From: Limnanthes douglasii subsp. nivea
Taxonomy: Eukaryota; Streptophyta; Magnoliopsida; Brassicales; Limnanthaceae
Assembly (NCBI GenBank): GCA_036936605.1
Contig: JAUPFV010000003.1
Location: 101,379,278 to 101,443,277, forward strand
Reading direction: 5' to 3'
Length of the DNA: 64,000 bases
The notes beneath the pieces are model-generated. The model saw only the letters and a list, made by a program, of their open reading frames with translations. It did not search any database and had not been told where the DNA came from. Shown piece after piece: positions 1-11,667 of the stretch. Made by a program: the position numbers and the translations under genes. Position 1 is the stretch's first letter. Each line of letters starts with the position of its first letter.

Positions 1-59
1 CATATTTTCCCTTGAGGACGTATTGCAAAAACATGATATATCGAATGACTAACGAGATG

Positions 60-2347
60 GTATGTGGCGATAGGTGAGTATAAAATCAAGTACGAACCCT
101 GTATTACGATCAAAGGTCAAGGCATTGTCGACTTCATTAATGATTTCTCCACATCGCGAGGAAAAAATAGCACGACCGAACCCGAAGGAGATGACACCCT
201 GTAGGATTGGACTATCAAAGCCAACGAAACCTTAGGTACACTTGGAGGCAGAGTCAGTATCGTTATGAAAATTCCTACGTGCGACCAGACTCGACAAACC
301 ATCTTGTTTGGCTTCTCCGTCACGAACAATATAGCTAAATATGAGGTTTTCCTATGAGGCATGAAGTTGGTCCATATTTATGGAGCATGAGCAATATGCG
401 TCTGATCTGACTCCCAACTGGTGGTTAACCAGACATAGGGCTTCTATGACACCAAACATGATGTGACCTGTCATTACCTTGCACTAAAAAATAATGTTTC
501 ACTTCAAGTTTTCTATAGTTTGGGCATCAGAGGGAGACAACACGACGATATGCCAACACTACCGAGTTTTGTTGGGTCTACATAAATAAATCATGACAAA
601 ATTAGCACCCATACCAGGAGCAGTATTCTAATCAAATCAAGTTATACTCACTTCAATCGCCAACTCAATTTGTTATTACACTATCTTCGTCATTGGCTTA
701 TTGTCCTAAATAGACAGGTCCATGTAATACTTTAATTGGAGCAACATCATCATCGATGGGTGTAGCATGAGCGAGTCAGATGGCAAGCTTTCTGCCATCT
801 TGGGAGCAATACGGGCAGAACCAATGGCATCTTCTCTCAATTGCACCAGGCCAGAAGTTACGATGTCTGCGAAGGATGACTCAGACCCCACATCATTCAC
901 AAAAGGCTCCCCTATAGCATTGTACATTTAGGAAACTCAGTTACCAACGCACGCTACATTGTCGCACCCACATCATTGGCCTATTATTTTACAACATCAG
1001 CAACCTCCGCCTTGCCATCTGAATTTTCTAGTATCACCACTAAGGTGATGTACCTTCTTCCCTTACCACATCGGGCAGCGATGTCACATTCATTCCCTTT
1101 CTTTCCAAACCTCATTCATCAACTACCAACAATTTTCTCTACAATATTAATATTGTATTTCTTACCATATTTTTTTCTCTTAAAAGAAGGAACTTCATCA
1201 TCCTCCAATTCTTCATGTTCCTCAACCATGGGGATCATTACCTTTGACACCATGGTCACCTTATTCATTTGCCTTCGATCGATGGACTACTGGTACCTTC
1301 TTAGTGACTACCCTCATCGGTCTCTTTAGTTACAAATTCATCATCTTGCCTCACAATCTTTACTCAAGCGGGCAATGAATCTTCCATCTCCTAACCCTTT
1401 CGACTATGAGGTGCGGCCAAGCCAACCCTGTTACTATTCTTGTTCATGAACTTTTGCAATATCAGAGCTCGTAACTATTGCAACATCCTCAGTGGCCATT
1501 ATTTTCACATGGCCCCCTTTAGTGACCTCCAATTCAAGAATATTCCACTAACTCGAGCGAAGATAGTTTACCTGTGTAAACAAGCGCGACGAGTCCAGAC
1601 CCCACACGACATTTGCAGGAGCTGATAGGCTTCGTAATAGATTGATGAAACTTTCTAGTTTGCCTTCTCTGCACCACTCTTGATGCTTCCTTGCATCTGC
1701 AAAATACACAAATTTATATTAATAAAATATATAATAGTACATATCTTCTTAGGCGAATCAAAACCAACACTCCTTACATTTTGCCTTTCGTGCTCCCAGT
1801 TCTTGGAGACATATACAAAATATTTTTCCAGTTTTGTCTAACTGTAGCAAATTAACCAGTCTTCTTACCCCTGCTAAAGATTGAAGAAATGAGAGTAAGC
1901 CAATATAGAAACGTTAACCATAGGTAGCAAATCGGCCAAGCACACAAGGATTTGAAGCAGTTTACAGCTTACAACTATACTTAGTGGCATCCTATAGATA
2001 TTCACAGTTAGTTTTATTGGTCATATGTTTACAAAAGTAAAGAAATTGCAGATAAATGAAGGTAATGGTAAATGGAGTCCCCAATCGAATAGAGTATTGT
2101 AAAGACACGTTTCGTCATCTTGGGTCTGGTAGGGTTGTCCTTCAGGAGTCAGCACACGTATTATAACAACATATCAATACCTAACCCTAAACTCATGGTG
2201 TCCTTTCTTCGTTAAGTACCCATACTTGGGGGTTACGCGCGCAAAATACTATTCTAGAAAATAAGGGCTCTCAAACTCTTCATCTATTAGATCACCAATG
2301 AGGTTGCTCGTTTTCCTTTTCTTCTTCCCTCCATTTTTAGGAGCCAT
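60..2347 (-). pseudogene. Decayed PF04195-like element accessory gene
   Basis: Minus-strand reading starts at an ATG at 2347 with a lysine-rich beginning (MAPKNGGKKKRKTSN). About 80 codons in, it shows the segment LYNTLFDWGLHLPLP, which lines up with FFTELLNWGLRFPLD in the antisense gene of the young Gypsy element at 22.6-33.0 kb. A later stretch, VSKNWEHERQN, lines up with ISGSWENGKKI of the same protein. Stops and shifts interrupt it repeatedly. Toward 60-560 there is another long coding-like stretch on this strand (for example ISFGFGRAIFSSRCGEI) that I do not recognise. Proteins with this region are known from plant Gypsy elements and have no established function. The assignment is an inference from weak similarity, moderately supported, and the lower boundary is unclear. 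Confidence 0.45.
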
Positions 2348-3059
2348 CACTGGAATATAATGTTTGCAAGGTACCAATAGGTCTTATAAGAAATAAGGTA
2401 ATATTCAAGTCTGCTTGCACCATGAATAGCTCCCGGTGGGAAGGTATTTATGGTGACAAACCATGTGAGGAGAAGCTACTAAATATAATCCATGGTGAAA
2501 CCTAAAACCAATCCCCTAGTATTCTACAAGGACGTAAGCATAACCAAGTAAGAGCTAGTACATAACTGTTAATTGAGAGATCTACAACGACATTAGACTA
2601 GGTGTACGACAATATTCAAATAAAAACATTTCTACATTGGCAACTCTCTATTCACTCTCAAACAATTAAAAACTCTCACAACAATGAAAAATGCCTCTTT
2701 TGTCTAAACTATATACAGACAATGATTAATCGAGGATATATATTTTGTGAGAATCGAAGCATCATAGCCAATTGCGTGAGCATAATGCCTGTGTGTCAGA
2801 TATGTCATAAAGTATCACTGCCTATTTTGATGCATGTCATACTCTTTCTGAATCTCAATCCTCTCAACATTGGGTCAGACGTCACAAAATGCCACCTCAC
2901 CATATGCGAATTCGGAATACCATACATATCTTACTTATCAGTTTTTATTACTTATAATAACCTTACATTTTATCTCATGCTACTAAACAGACTATTGGAG
3001 AGCCCTGATGAGGCCATTACTATAAGGAAAGATATGATAGTAAGACGAAGTCCCCTTGG

Positions 3060-3540
3060 TTATTAAGGGTTACCCTCGGGATCAAAGGACCACAAGCTAA
3101 AAATATCGAACGACAGACCCCTCAATCCGAGTAAGAGACTTCAAGAACGATTGTAAAAAAAAATCAGAAAGCACCATGGGGGAAACGACTCGATATGTTA
3201 CCAATGGGTCTCGTACGTTACTGAGGATAAAATATTATCGGGGAGTCCCGCGCGTTACCGAGGCCAATCGTAACCGGTGCTACCCACGTATCACTACCGT
3301 TACCACTCTTCAACATAACCGGCCATGAAGAGTCTTAATGGGCATTAAATGCGGTCCACATTCAAAGAAAGTGATTCACGACTAAATAACGATGTTATGT
3401 ACTTAATGGGAAAGGGAAAATAGAATACAAATTATATAAATAGGTTCGTAACTATGTAAAATGCATTTTTTATTCTAAGGAAAATAAAGTTATCTTATTG
3501 GCATATATTTGTGAGTATAATAGGTCTACATTTATTAACT
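3060..3540 (+). mobile_element. Possible LTR with TATA box
   Basis: This stretch is GC-richer than its surroundings and ends in a promoter-like segment with a TATA box (TATATAAATA, 3433-3442) about 100 bp before the right edge. A long AT-rich tract follows. A minus-strand accessory-gene relic followed by a plus-strand LTR is the same layout as at 58.2-61.3 kb, where the LTR is clear. No partner LTR, PPT or target duplication was found, so the boundaries are estimates. It could also be unrelated intergenic DNA. Confidence 0.3.
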
Positions 3541-3665
3541 TTTCAAATTAATGTCGATATACCATATCGAATTTAGTTGATATTTGTATCAACTAAAATT
3601 GGTCGGACACGTCGACATTAGCTGGTACAAGCTGTCAACTAAAGTCCACCGCTATTAGTTACTAT
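3540..3665. repeat. Cluster of short inverted repeats
   Basis: Several short palindromic or inverted segments follow one another: GATATACCATATC, then a TTAGTTGATA...TATCAACTAA pair, then further GTCGAC and CAACTAAA variants. The cluster lies between the possible LTR and the MULE transposase relic and may be subterminal sequence of the MULE. No target duplication was identified. Confidence 0.35.
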
Positions 3666-3719
3666 TTAGTTGGATACATATTTTACACTCTAGTTTATAA
3701 CTTAATTTATCTTCTAATT

Positions 3720-5900
3720 TTTTTAATTTTGTAGAAAACTGAAACCATTATAAGAAAAACAATTATGAAGATGTTTCACACGTATTCACGACTTTTATGC
3801 GTTACATTAAACCTCAAGTTGTTGAATGAGTAGATTGTATACGGGATACGTGATTTGTAAGACTTATTACGATGCCATGAAAAGTGGAAGAACTTTGAGA
3901 TTAATATTTGCTTGCGAGAAATCTAGACGTATAACAATTTCATAATAAACCTAATGTAAGAGAAAATCCTTTAGGTACAAAAAATACAATCGTTCTTTTA
4001 GACTTAGAGCTTATCTCGTTACATGTGAAAGTGGATTACAAAGTCTAACACTTATATATAGAAACATAATCATGAACTTTTGGGATTTTTCAAATGATGC
4101 CCATGAGCGTGAACGTTAAAAATAGATGAACAATAATAGTTAAAATTTTGCATACGATTGGTTCCTCTCCTTGGGAAGTTTTAGTCAGGTTCAGGAATGA
4201 TAAACCAACATATCTAAAACACATAATGTTTATAATGCAAGACATAAACATCAAACTTTCAGATATACTATCAGTTATACATGCAGTTTTGGTTGGGTAA
4301 ATTAGAAAAAAAACAACTACGTTGTCTGACATCAAACTAAAGTGAGAGGTATGAAGTAAGTACAAATGCGTTTTTATGCATCCAACATCCATCGACATTG
4401 TAAGGACATTCTCACGAATTCTGATTATAGATAGTAACAATAAAATAATGAAATATAGAGTGTTACTATTTGAAATCATTGAGGTTACGTTAATAGGTTT
4501 AACATATTGCATTGCATTCATTTGTATGGGTGCAAAAAAATTAGACAAGTAAATTTGGGTAATGGTAGAGTGCACATTATCTAGTTGTGTTGATAGATAG
4601 AAAATTGGTGTTGATGGATGCAATCGACAAGATATATCTAGAAGCTACACATTTATTATACAAGTGATATATAAGCTGGAATATTATTGCAAATATAAAG
4701 AAATTGTTCAAAAAATATTCAATTTAGACGAATTTATTGATTTTTAGAGTTTGGTCGTGTATTCAAAAAATACTTTTAAGTTGCATACATATATAATGAC
4801 AATGAAAGAGACATATAAAGCATATCCTAAGACATTGAAGTACGCGAAACATTTTGCCTCAAACCATCATGTGAAAAATTCTTATATGCGTACACTAACC
4901 TTGTTGAGCACTATGAACATACAAAAATTAATTGATAAGATCATTTTTCTTATATATTAAAGTGATATTCAAGTAACATAGTCGAACTAATATTTTATTA
5001 CTATTATAAGTACTGAAGTCACACATTTATCATTGAAGCGGTTTATTGGGACGAGGAGACTAAAGTTTGAAACATTTGGGTGGAGCTTTACATTTTTCTC
5101 GTTATACACCTAGAAATAAAAAAAACATCGTTTAAGCAATATAATAATATCTCTAATTTTGTATACTACAATGTCATATTCAAAAGGTTATAATTGGGTC
5201 AGTGAGACATGTCTTAGAACATGTTAAAAGAATTTAAAAAGGTAAAAAATAGTATTTTTAAAATACAATATAGATGTGTTGTTAGGTTTATGAATGGGTT
5301 TCAGTGTACATATGAGATATGTAAGATGGGAATAGAAAGACGTATTATGACTTATTCCATTATCAATAAGAGGTGGTAAACTATAAACTTTGTTATGAAA
5401 GATAAATATGGCAAATATGGTTTTGTGGACAAAGAATTCTTTGAACTGGTTAGTTTAGTTTGTAATATGATTCAGAATTGAGGTTTTATATCTTATCAAA
5501 GGTCTTTGAAGTACTTGATCCCAACAAAAATCCAAGTTGATCATTCTACAGAACTAGTAAAAATAAAAGGATGTGGACAAATATGTTAAGAAAAATTCGA
5601 CAAAACAGAAGATTTTTCATTTTGAGCATCTCATCGAAGAAACCGTAGTAAGAGAATATCCTCGCAATACACCCTTCCAACCCCAAAAAAAATTTCAAAC
5701 ACCGCAAGAATATTAACAAGTCAAACCAAAATAATTACGTCACCTAAAGCATCTAACTCTCCAAAGACACCCAAGCGCCAAAAAGTTAAAGAAATTTTTT
5801 TGTTTCATGACAATTTTCCCATATTTATGAACCGGTCGTAATGGATTTAGGGTTTTAACTCATTATTTTTTTGAAAGTCTAGATATATGGTCGCATTTGA
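3720..5900 (+). pseudogene. Degenerate MULE transposase (FAR1-type Mutator-like)
   Basis: Reading across frameshifts and stops recovers the order of a plant MULE transposase. A zinc-cluster-like N-terminal part comes first (RSFRLRAYLV near 3995). Next is HPTSIDIVRTFSRILIIDSN near 4378-4437, where the first catalytic Asp is expected, then FEIIEVTLIGLTYCIAF. Then VVLIDRKLVLMDAIDKI (4580-4650) corresponds to the family's VTDRE-ALMNAI block with the second Asp, and HLLYK follows. Further along are YPKTLKY (near 4830), HLSLKRFIG (near 5030) and an SWIM-like stretch FMNGFQCTYEICKMG (near 5290). The tail fades by about 5.9 kb. This is a dead transposase with no intact frame longer than about 180 codons, and its terminal repeats were not found. 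The match to this family, often annotated as FAR1-related or 'PKS-NRPS hybrid synthetase' by error, comes from memory of its motifs. Confidence 0.72.
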
Positions 5901-6605
5901 GAGAACTACTTATGAGTAAAATCCTATCAGATTTTATTTTTTATGAAGTTGTTTATGGTTTTTGCTAACAAATAGACGAATAACTAAAGAGGCTCAAATG
6001 TTTTGATATAAATTTTGCATTCGAGAACTTGATGGAATTTCTTGAAATTTGTTTTATCATTTTGACATGTTTAAATGCATCGTGTATATATTTACTTTAC
6101 GTGCCTTGACGACTTGTTTAACTCTTAAATGTATTTTTCCTCATCTCACGAAGAGAGGTTTGCATCGCCCACGTTAATAGAATAATTTTGTTACCATAAG
6201 TTAAATATGAATTAATTTGTATATCAATTAACAAGTTATGTTCCATCTATATATGTCACTATCTCTCTCATTCATTTATGGTTGAAATCATATGAACGAG
6301 AAGCAATTATTGGCTGGATGAATCCATTATTCGGTCAAATTGGTAAATGTATTCAATTATATAGATTAATTAAACAAGATCATAGAGTGATAAACCTTTC
6401 CGTAAAATAATATCGTCAACTTCAAAACTTTACTTTGTTGTAATTTTAGTTTGTTATCACTTTACTCCATCATTTTCCAAACTATATTTTTTCTTAATTA
6501 TTAACATTGTTTAAATATGAAGCATATAACTTTAGTTTAGAAAATAATTAATACTAAAAATAGTCACACTAAAATGCATTATCGGTTTGCATGTCATATC
6601 CACAA

Positions 6606-6750
6606 ACTATTTTCCGAGGTAAGACATACGATAAAATCTTACATAACAGTCATTTCCCAAAGTTAGTACCTTCTCTCTTAGATCGGCATTTTTGGATATT
6701 GAGTCTTATATTCACTGACTATTTTCCTAGGTAAGACACATAAAATCTTT
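6606..6750. repeat. Direct repeat, about 112-bp spacing
   Basis: Two copies of a roughly 33-bp segment (core ACTATTTTCC followed by AGGTAAGACA and TAAAATCTT) begin at 6606 and 6718. They look like a diverged local duplication. Confidence 0.5.
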
Positions 6751-8504
6751 TTGCGTGTCATATACTCCGTCTTTGGAGAAATAAATACCTCATCCAGAAT
6801 AAGGTATGCAAAATACCAAAGATAATTTTGAAAATGAAACTATCATAAGTTGCAACTGTAGTATGAATGTCTACTCGGATACCGATAATGTACCTCTTTG
6901 TTGCTTTGGTAGAAGGTTATTCGCTCAATTTTTCCAATATGAGATGCCCCACTCCATATTTTGGTTCACAATTCTGTCTTTTTTAGGTAAAGGATTTTTC
7001 AGATGACTTGTTTATGTTAGATGTGGCAAAATTTCCGAAGTACACGCTTATACTGTTATGATTCTGTTTTATCTTTGTACCTAACAACATAATAAAACTA
7101 TACAAATTCCTCGAACCCTTTAACTATATAAAGACTCTCATAAGGCTGAATTGACATGATATTTAATAAAAATGTTATATATATGAAGACTAAATATTTA
7201 TAAACTTATAAATATATGTACAATATTAATCGTTAGACCATTCATTGCCAATCACTCAGACATGATTTTTTTTACATAATGTTTGTTTATTTGTTTATGC
7301 CTATCTGAATTTGCGCATGAAAATACAGTATATATGACTGATAGCATTACCAAAGAGATAACCAAAACTACTAAAATAGATGTAAACCCAATAATCAAGT
7401 AACGTGAGAAAACTGTTCACTTTCTTCGTCTTATATTAGCATTTGTACGTAAAGTATTATATATTTCCTCCAAGATTTCCATCATTATATGCACTCATCT
7501 AATATGTATAAGTCATGGAGGGTCAAAATCAATCAATGTTGATTTGAGTCTCGGTCTTGTGAGTAAACATAACAATGATAAATAAACATAAATATACGTT
7601 CGTGCTTAAATGAGACTCGCCTCGGTAACGCACATGGTAGTGAATATATCATTTATCTACATGATTTGAAGCCCTCTTCCATGATATGTACACAGTTTGG
7701 CTTTCAGTACGCTCCATTCGAACCCAAACAATTGTGACAACATCTCCGCCCTGACATTTATATAATTGTTGTTGCCTAAGTGAATGAGTCATACTAGATA
7801 AACATATGATACCGCCGATATCATCTAACATCATTGTCATTTTTTCAGATAAGAATTGGAAACTTTTACGCTCGGGGTGTCATCTCTGAATCATAGCTCA
7901 TGCAAGAGGCCCATTCAACCAATAAATGGTTAATTTTTCCAAAAATATGTGAATATTGTGTTGTCAATGATTCCCTAGAAATATTGTTGGTCACTCAAGT
8001 ATTGTTTACATAACGTACTATACACGTTGTAAAACTAAAATGTCGTATCGTTGGGTGTCTCTTACAAACCAAAAACCAAAGTATATTTAGGATATCTTAA
8101 AATAAATATAGTATAGATTTTAACAACATACTAAATAATATGTTAGAATTTTTATAATGTGTGATTACATAAATACTTATAGATCTCTATATATAAGAAA
8201 ACTATAGTCAAAACATTTTCGTTTTTCCCAATAAGTTTCTTCTTCCACAATCCTCTGACTACAAATCTACCTTCGTCTTTCCCCCGTCTATATCTCTGGC
8301 TTTAGGGATTTTTTTAGGCTAGCCGTGTCAAGTCAATTGCAGAAAATCAAGCCTTTTACTTGTTATATATACGGTAAACCTTTGTTAACCCTTCTGTAAG
8401 ATTTGTACTAGATATAACTTCAAATTAAACTTTATAATATTATTAAAGACTTCATATAATATTAAAACAATAGAATCTCATCGTTACTTTTAACAATCAT
8501 ATCG

Positions 8505-8519
8505 TATATATATATATAT
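8505..8519. repeat. TA dinucleotide microsatellite
   Basis: A run of alternating T and A immediately left of the first Copia relic. Confidence 0.8.
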
Positions 8520-8599
8520 TTTCAACATTTTTTTCTTAATTGTTTAACAAAAATATGGTTGATGAGGTATTCATGTTGGAAATTCATAGATCAATATGT

Positions 8600-10773
8600 T
8601 GAATCGTGTTTTTAATCAATCGGCTTAATCCATATGCTTAATCCATCTACGATACTTAAGTTTCTTCATCCTCAAAATAAATGGATTGGAGAGAAACCAA
8701 AACTAGAAGATGTGAGAGTTTTTAGATGTATTGCTTACACACATGTGAAGTATGATAAGCTTATACCAAAATGACATAAAGGTTTGTTCATCGACTATCT
8801 GGAGGGAGTAAAAGGGTATATGTTATAGTTCCTTGAACCTAGACGTTAGAATTCCATGATAAGAAACGACGTGATTTTCAATAAAAAATATATGGTATTA
8901 AAGAAGAAGGCAGAGCATCAACCTAGTACTATCAGGAAGAGATGTGATGTTGACGATGGATTCGATCTAGAAAGTGAAGTTGTTGATATTTCTGCCAAAA
9001 AACAATTTAGGTCGGGTTCCGCTTAGCATCTTACAGAAGAATTTCAATCATTGTATGAGTCTAAAGTATACCGATGATCTTTTTCTGCAGGGCCTTCTGA
9101 TAATCAGATGAGAGAGAAACACGAACGTGATAATTATCAACTAGCAAGAGACCGAAAAAATGAGATCTCTTAATAAGATGAACACATAGATTCTTGTAAA
9201 ACAATCGATGGGTCAGAATTTGGTTGTGAGTGAATGAATATTAAAGAGAAATCCATATATTCCTAGTTTCGAGTTACACATATTTAAGGCTTGGCTTATG
9301 GCTAAGGGTTTTACGCTAAAGAAATATGTTTATTTTAATGAAATATTCTAATCGGTTGCGAAACAAACCTCTAACGGGGTTCTGCTGTCAATTGTTACTA
9401 GATTTGATCTTAAGTTAGATCAAATGGATGTTACTACTACCTTCCTGCATGGTAAATTTGAAGATAAAATTTACATGTGTCAGTCAAATGGGTTTGAAGA
9501 AGAAAAAAATGTTATACGTGTTTGTTGAAAAGATCTCTTTATGGACTAAAATAATTTGTCAAGGTAGTGGAATATAATATTCGATTCTTTTATGAGATCT
9601 ATTAAGTATATCCATATGTGCTACGATAAACAAGTCTACTAGAATAGGGAAACACACATGGAGATATAATTAGTATTGCTATTTTATGTGGATGAAATAC
9701 TAATAGCTGAAAATGATATGAGGAAGATTGAAGTGGTAAAGACTCGGATGAAATCGGAATTTGAGATGAAGGATATGGAAGAGGCTAAAATGATACTTGT
9801 TGTTGAGATCAAGAGGAACCTGTCGAATGGATATCTATTATCATCTCAAGAAGAATATGTATACAGAAGATCCTAAGGAAGTTCTCGATACCCGAAGCAA
9901 AATCGGTCAGAACTCCCATTGGTTCTCAATTTAAATTTAACGCCACCAATGTACCAACCAGAGAAATAAGTAAGAGGTACATGTTAGAGATCCCTTATGA
10001 AAATATTATTGATAGCATTATGTATGATATGATTTGCACGAAACATGATCTTGCCTATGCCATAAGTGTCTTGAGCAGATTCATGTCGAGCCCATGAAAG
10101 TTGCATTAGCATGCACTCAAGTGGCTCATGAGATGCTTATAGGGCTTGGATGTTCAGAATGATACATTTAATATAGTACTGAATGAGTGTGTAGACTCCG
10201 ATTATATAGGCTGTCTCGACACTGAAAATTATACTTCGGGTTATCTGGCTACTATGCTTAGATGAGTGGTTAGCTTGATTTATTGTATACAGAAGTTCAT
10301 TGCGATATCGTCTACGAAAGTTGAGTATATGGATACTACGGAATCCATGAAAGAGGTTATTTGGCTCAGGGGATTGTTGAGTGAACTCACTGATGTGGAG
10401 CAAGATGTGGTTCTGTTTTGTGACAACACTAGTGCTATTCATTTAATAAAAAAAATCCAAAGTTCAATGACCCAACTGAATATGTAGATTTTAAGTTTTT
10501 ATCAGATACGTGGTAGAGAATGATCAAGTGAAGGTGTTCAAGATTGCTAACCAAGAAAATCTTTTGGATTCTCTGACCAAGATATCAATGATTTCAAAGC
10601 TCACGAACTACATGAGACTTGTTCAAGACTGGGATCCAGGTGAGATGATATTGAAAGAGTAGAAACATTGGGTGCAACAAGATACTGGAGTTACTAGAAG
10701 TCTAGGTGTAGAATCGTTAGGTGTAGGCTACAAGTAACTCGTCAACAAAGATATTGACGTAGGACTACATGAG
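8600..10773 (+). pseudogene. Ty1-Copia pol relic (integrase end, RT, RNase H)
   Basis: The relic starts inside integrase: VRVFRCIAYTHVKYDKL near 8715 is the usual end-of-integrase block, and it is followed by GVKGYML. Reverse transcriptase follows: QMDVTTTFLHGKFEDKIYM near 9420 and FYVDEILIAENDMRKI at 9680, where the active-site YVDD reads YVDE. The block KYMLEIPYEN...HDLAYAISVLSRFM is near 9980-10090. The RNase H end is SSTKVEYMDTTESMKEVIWL at about 10308-10370, followed by CDNTSAIHL. Many stops and frameshifts make it non-functional. gag, protease and most of integrase are missing at the 5' side. The coding style matches the second Copia relic at 17.3-21.6 kb. Confidence 0.85.
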
Positions 10774-11060
10774 TGTTGGATTTGTTGTTACATGTATAGA
10801 CAAGAACTTTTGAACTCTTTGACGTTTGAGCCATTACTTAGTTGTAGAGAAATTCTTGCTGATCCTAAGGGCTGCAACAAGTTGTTTAAAACTTGTGACC
10901 ACTGGATCGAAGGAAATATGTATTGAGCCGAAACAGATTGGACCAAAAGTAAGATGGTCCGAAACGAGCTAATAAAAATTACCATTCTGATCTGGAGCGC
11001 GTTGGATTGTAGTATCATTGGACCGAAGCAATTTTTTTTATTTACTAAAGTCTCCTATAT
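10774..11060 (+). mobile_element. Probable 3' LTR of the first Copia relic
   Basis: After the RNase H end the sequence reaches TGTTGGATTTGTTG, the typical start of a Copia LTR. The right end is not defined because no second copy is present in the window, so 11060 is a guess from the change in base composition. Confidence 0.4.
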
Positions 11061-11667
11061 TAATGAAATGTAGTATTAGAACCAACTACTTCAGACTAAT
11101 AGATCATCTCATACCACCTCTGATTCAATATTCACCAATATCATCGTACATTTTTACATCTAAATCATGACCCAACTTTCGTCCAAAATATTTCAACGGT
11201 TTTACATATACATAAAACAAATCCAACTTTACCTCTATAGTCTTCAAAAATATTTGTGTTGACTGATTATTTATCTATTAATCGGATGATTAATAATTCA
11301 AAATATATAACACATCTAACACATAACACGACACCTTTTAAGAATCCAATAAGTAGATATATAATAATAGATGATCGTGGGTTATTGGATCAAATCCAAC
11401 TTTATTAAATTATATTCGCGGCACCCTTTCGTCCATTTTTAATTTGTTTCTTTTACTTTAATCAACAGTTTCTCAACTTTGGGTTTATATTAATCGGATT
11501 CGGATTATAAATACTTTTTGTGATTTGATTTCAAAATGTTGAAGGTGGACAATAATTGTTGGCCGAATCGGACCAATAAAAAGGAAATAACATCAATAAA
11601 GTAATGCAGTCAAACTTATTACAAGTATGTGATTATTAGTATTAGTCTAAAGTCATTATGATTATGA

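Larger units (their letters stand above)
5901..8560. other. AT-rich intergenic stretch without recognisable gene
   Basis: No coding region I can support. It contains the spaced repeat at 6606-6750, short poly-A/T runs and, near its right edge, a TA microsatellite. Reading frames of 60-66 codons here have no recognisable motif. Confidence 0.5.

Noticed and set aside
2602..3066. A 154-codon open frame on the plus strand
   Set aside because: Its translation is Ile/Leu/Cys-rich with no motif, lies in the leader region between a relic gene and a possible LTR, and looks like chance openness.
4090..4623. A 177-codon open frame on the minus strand
   Set aside because: It is the shadow of the plus-strand MULE transposase relic, whose motifs are clear in the other strand.
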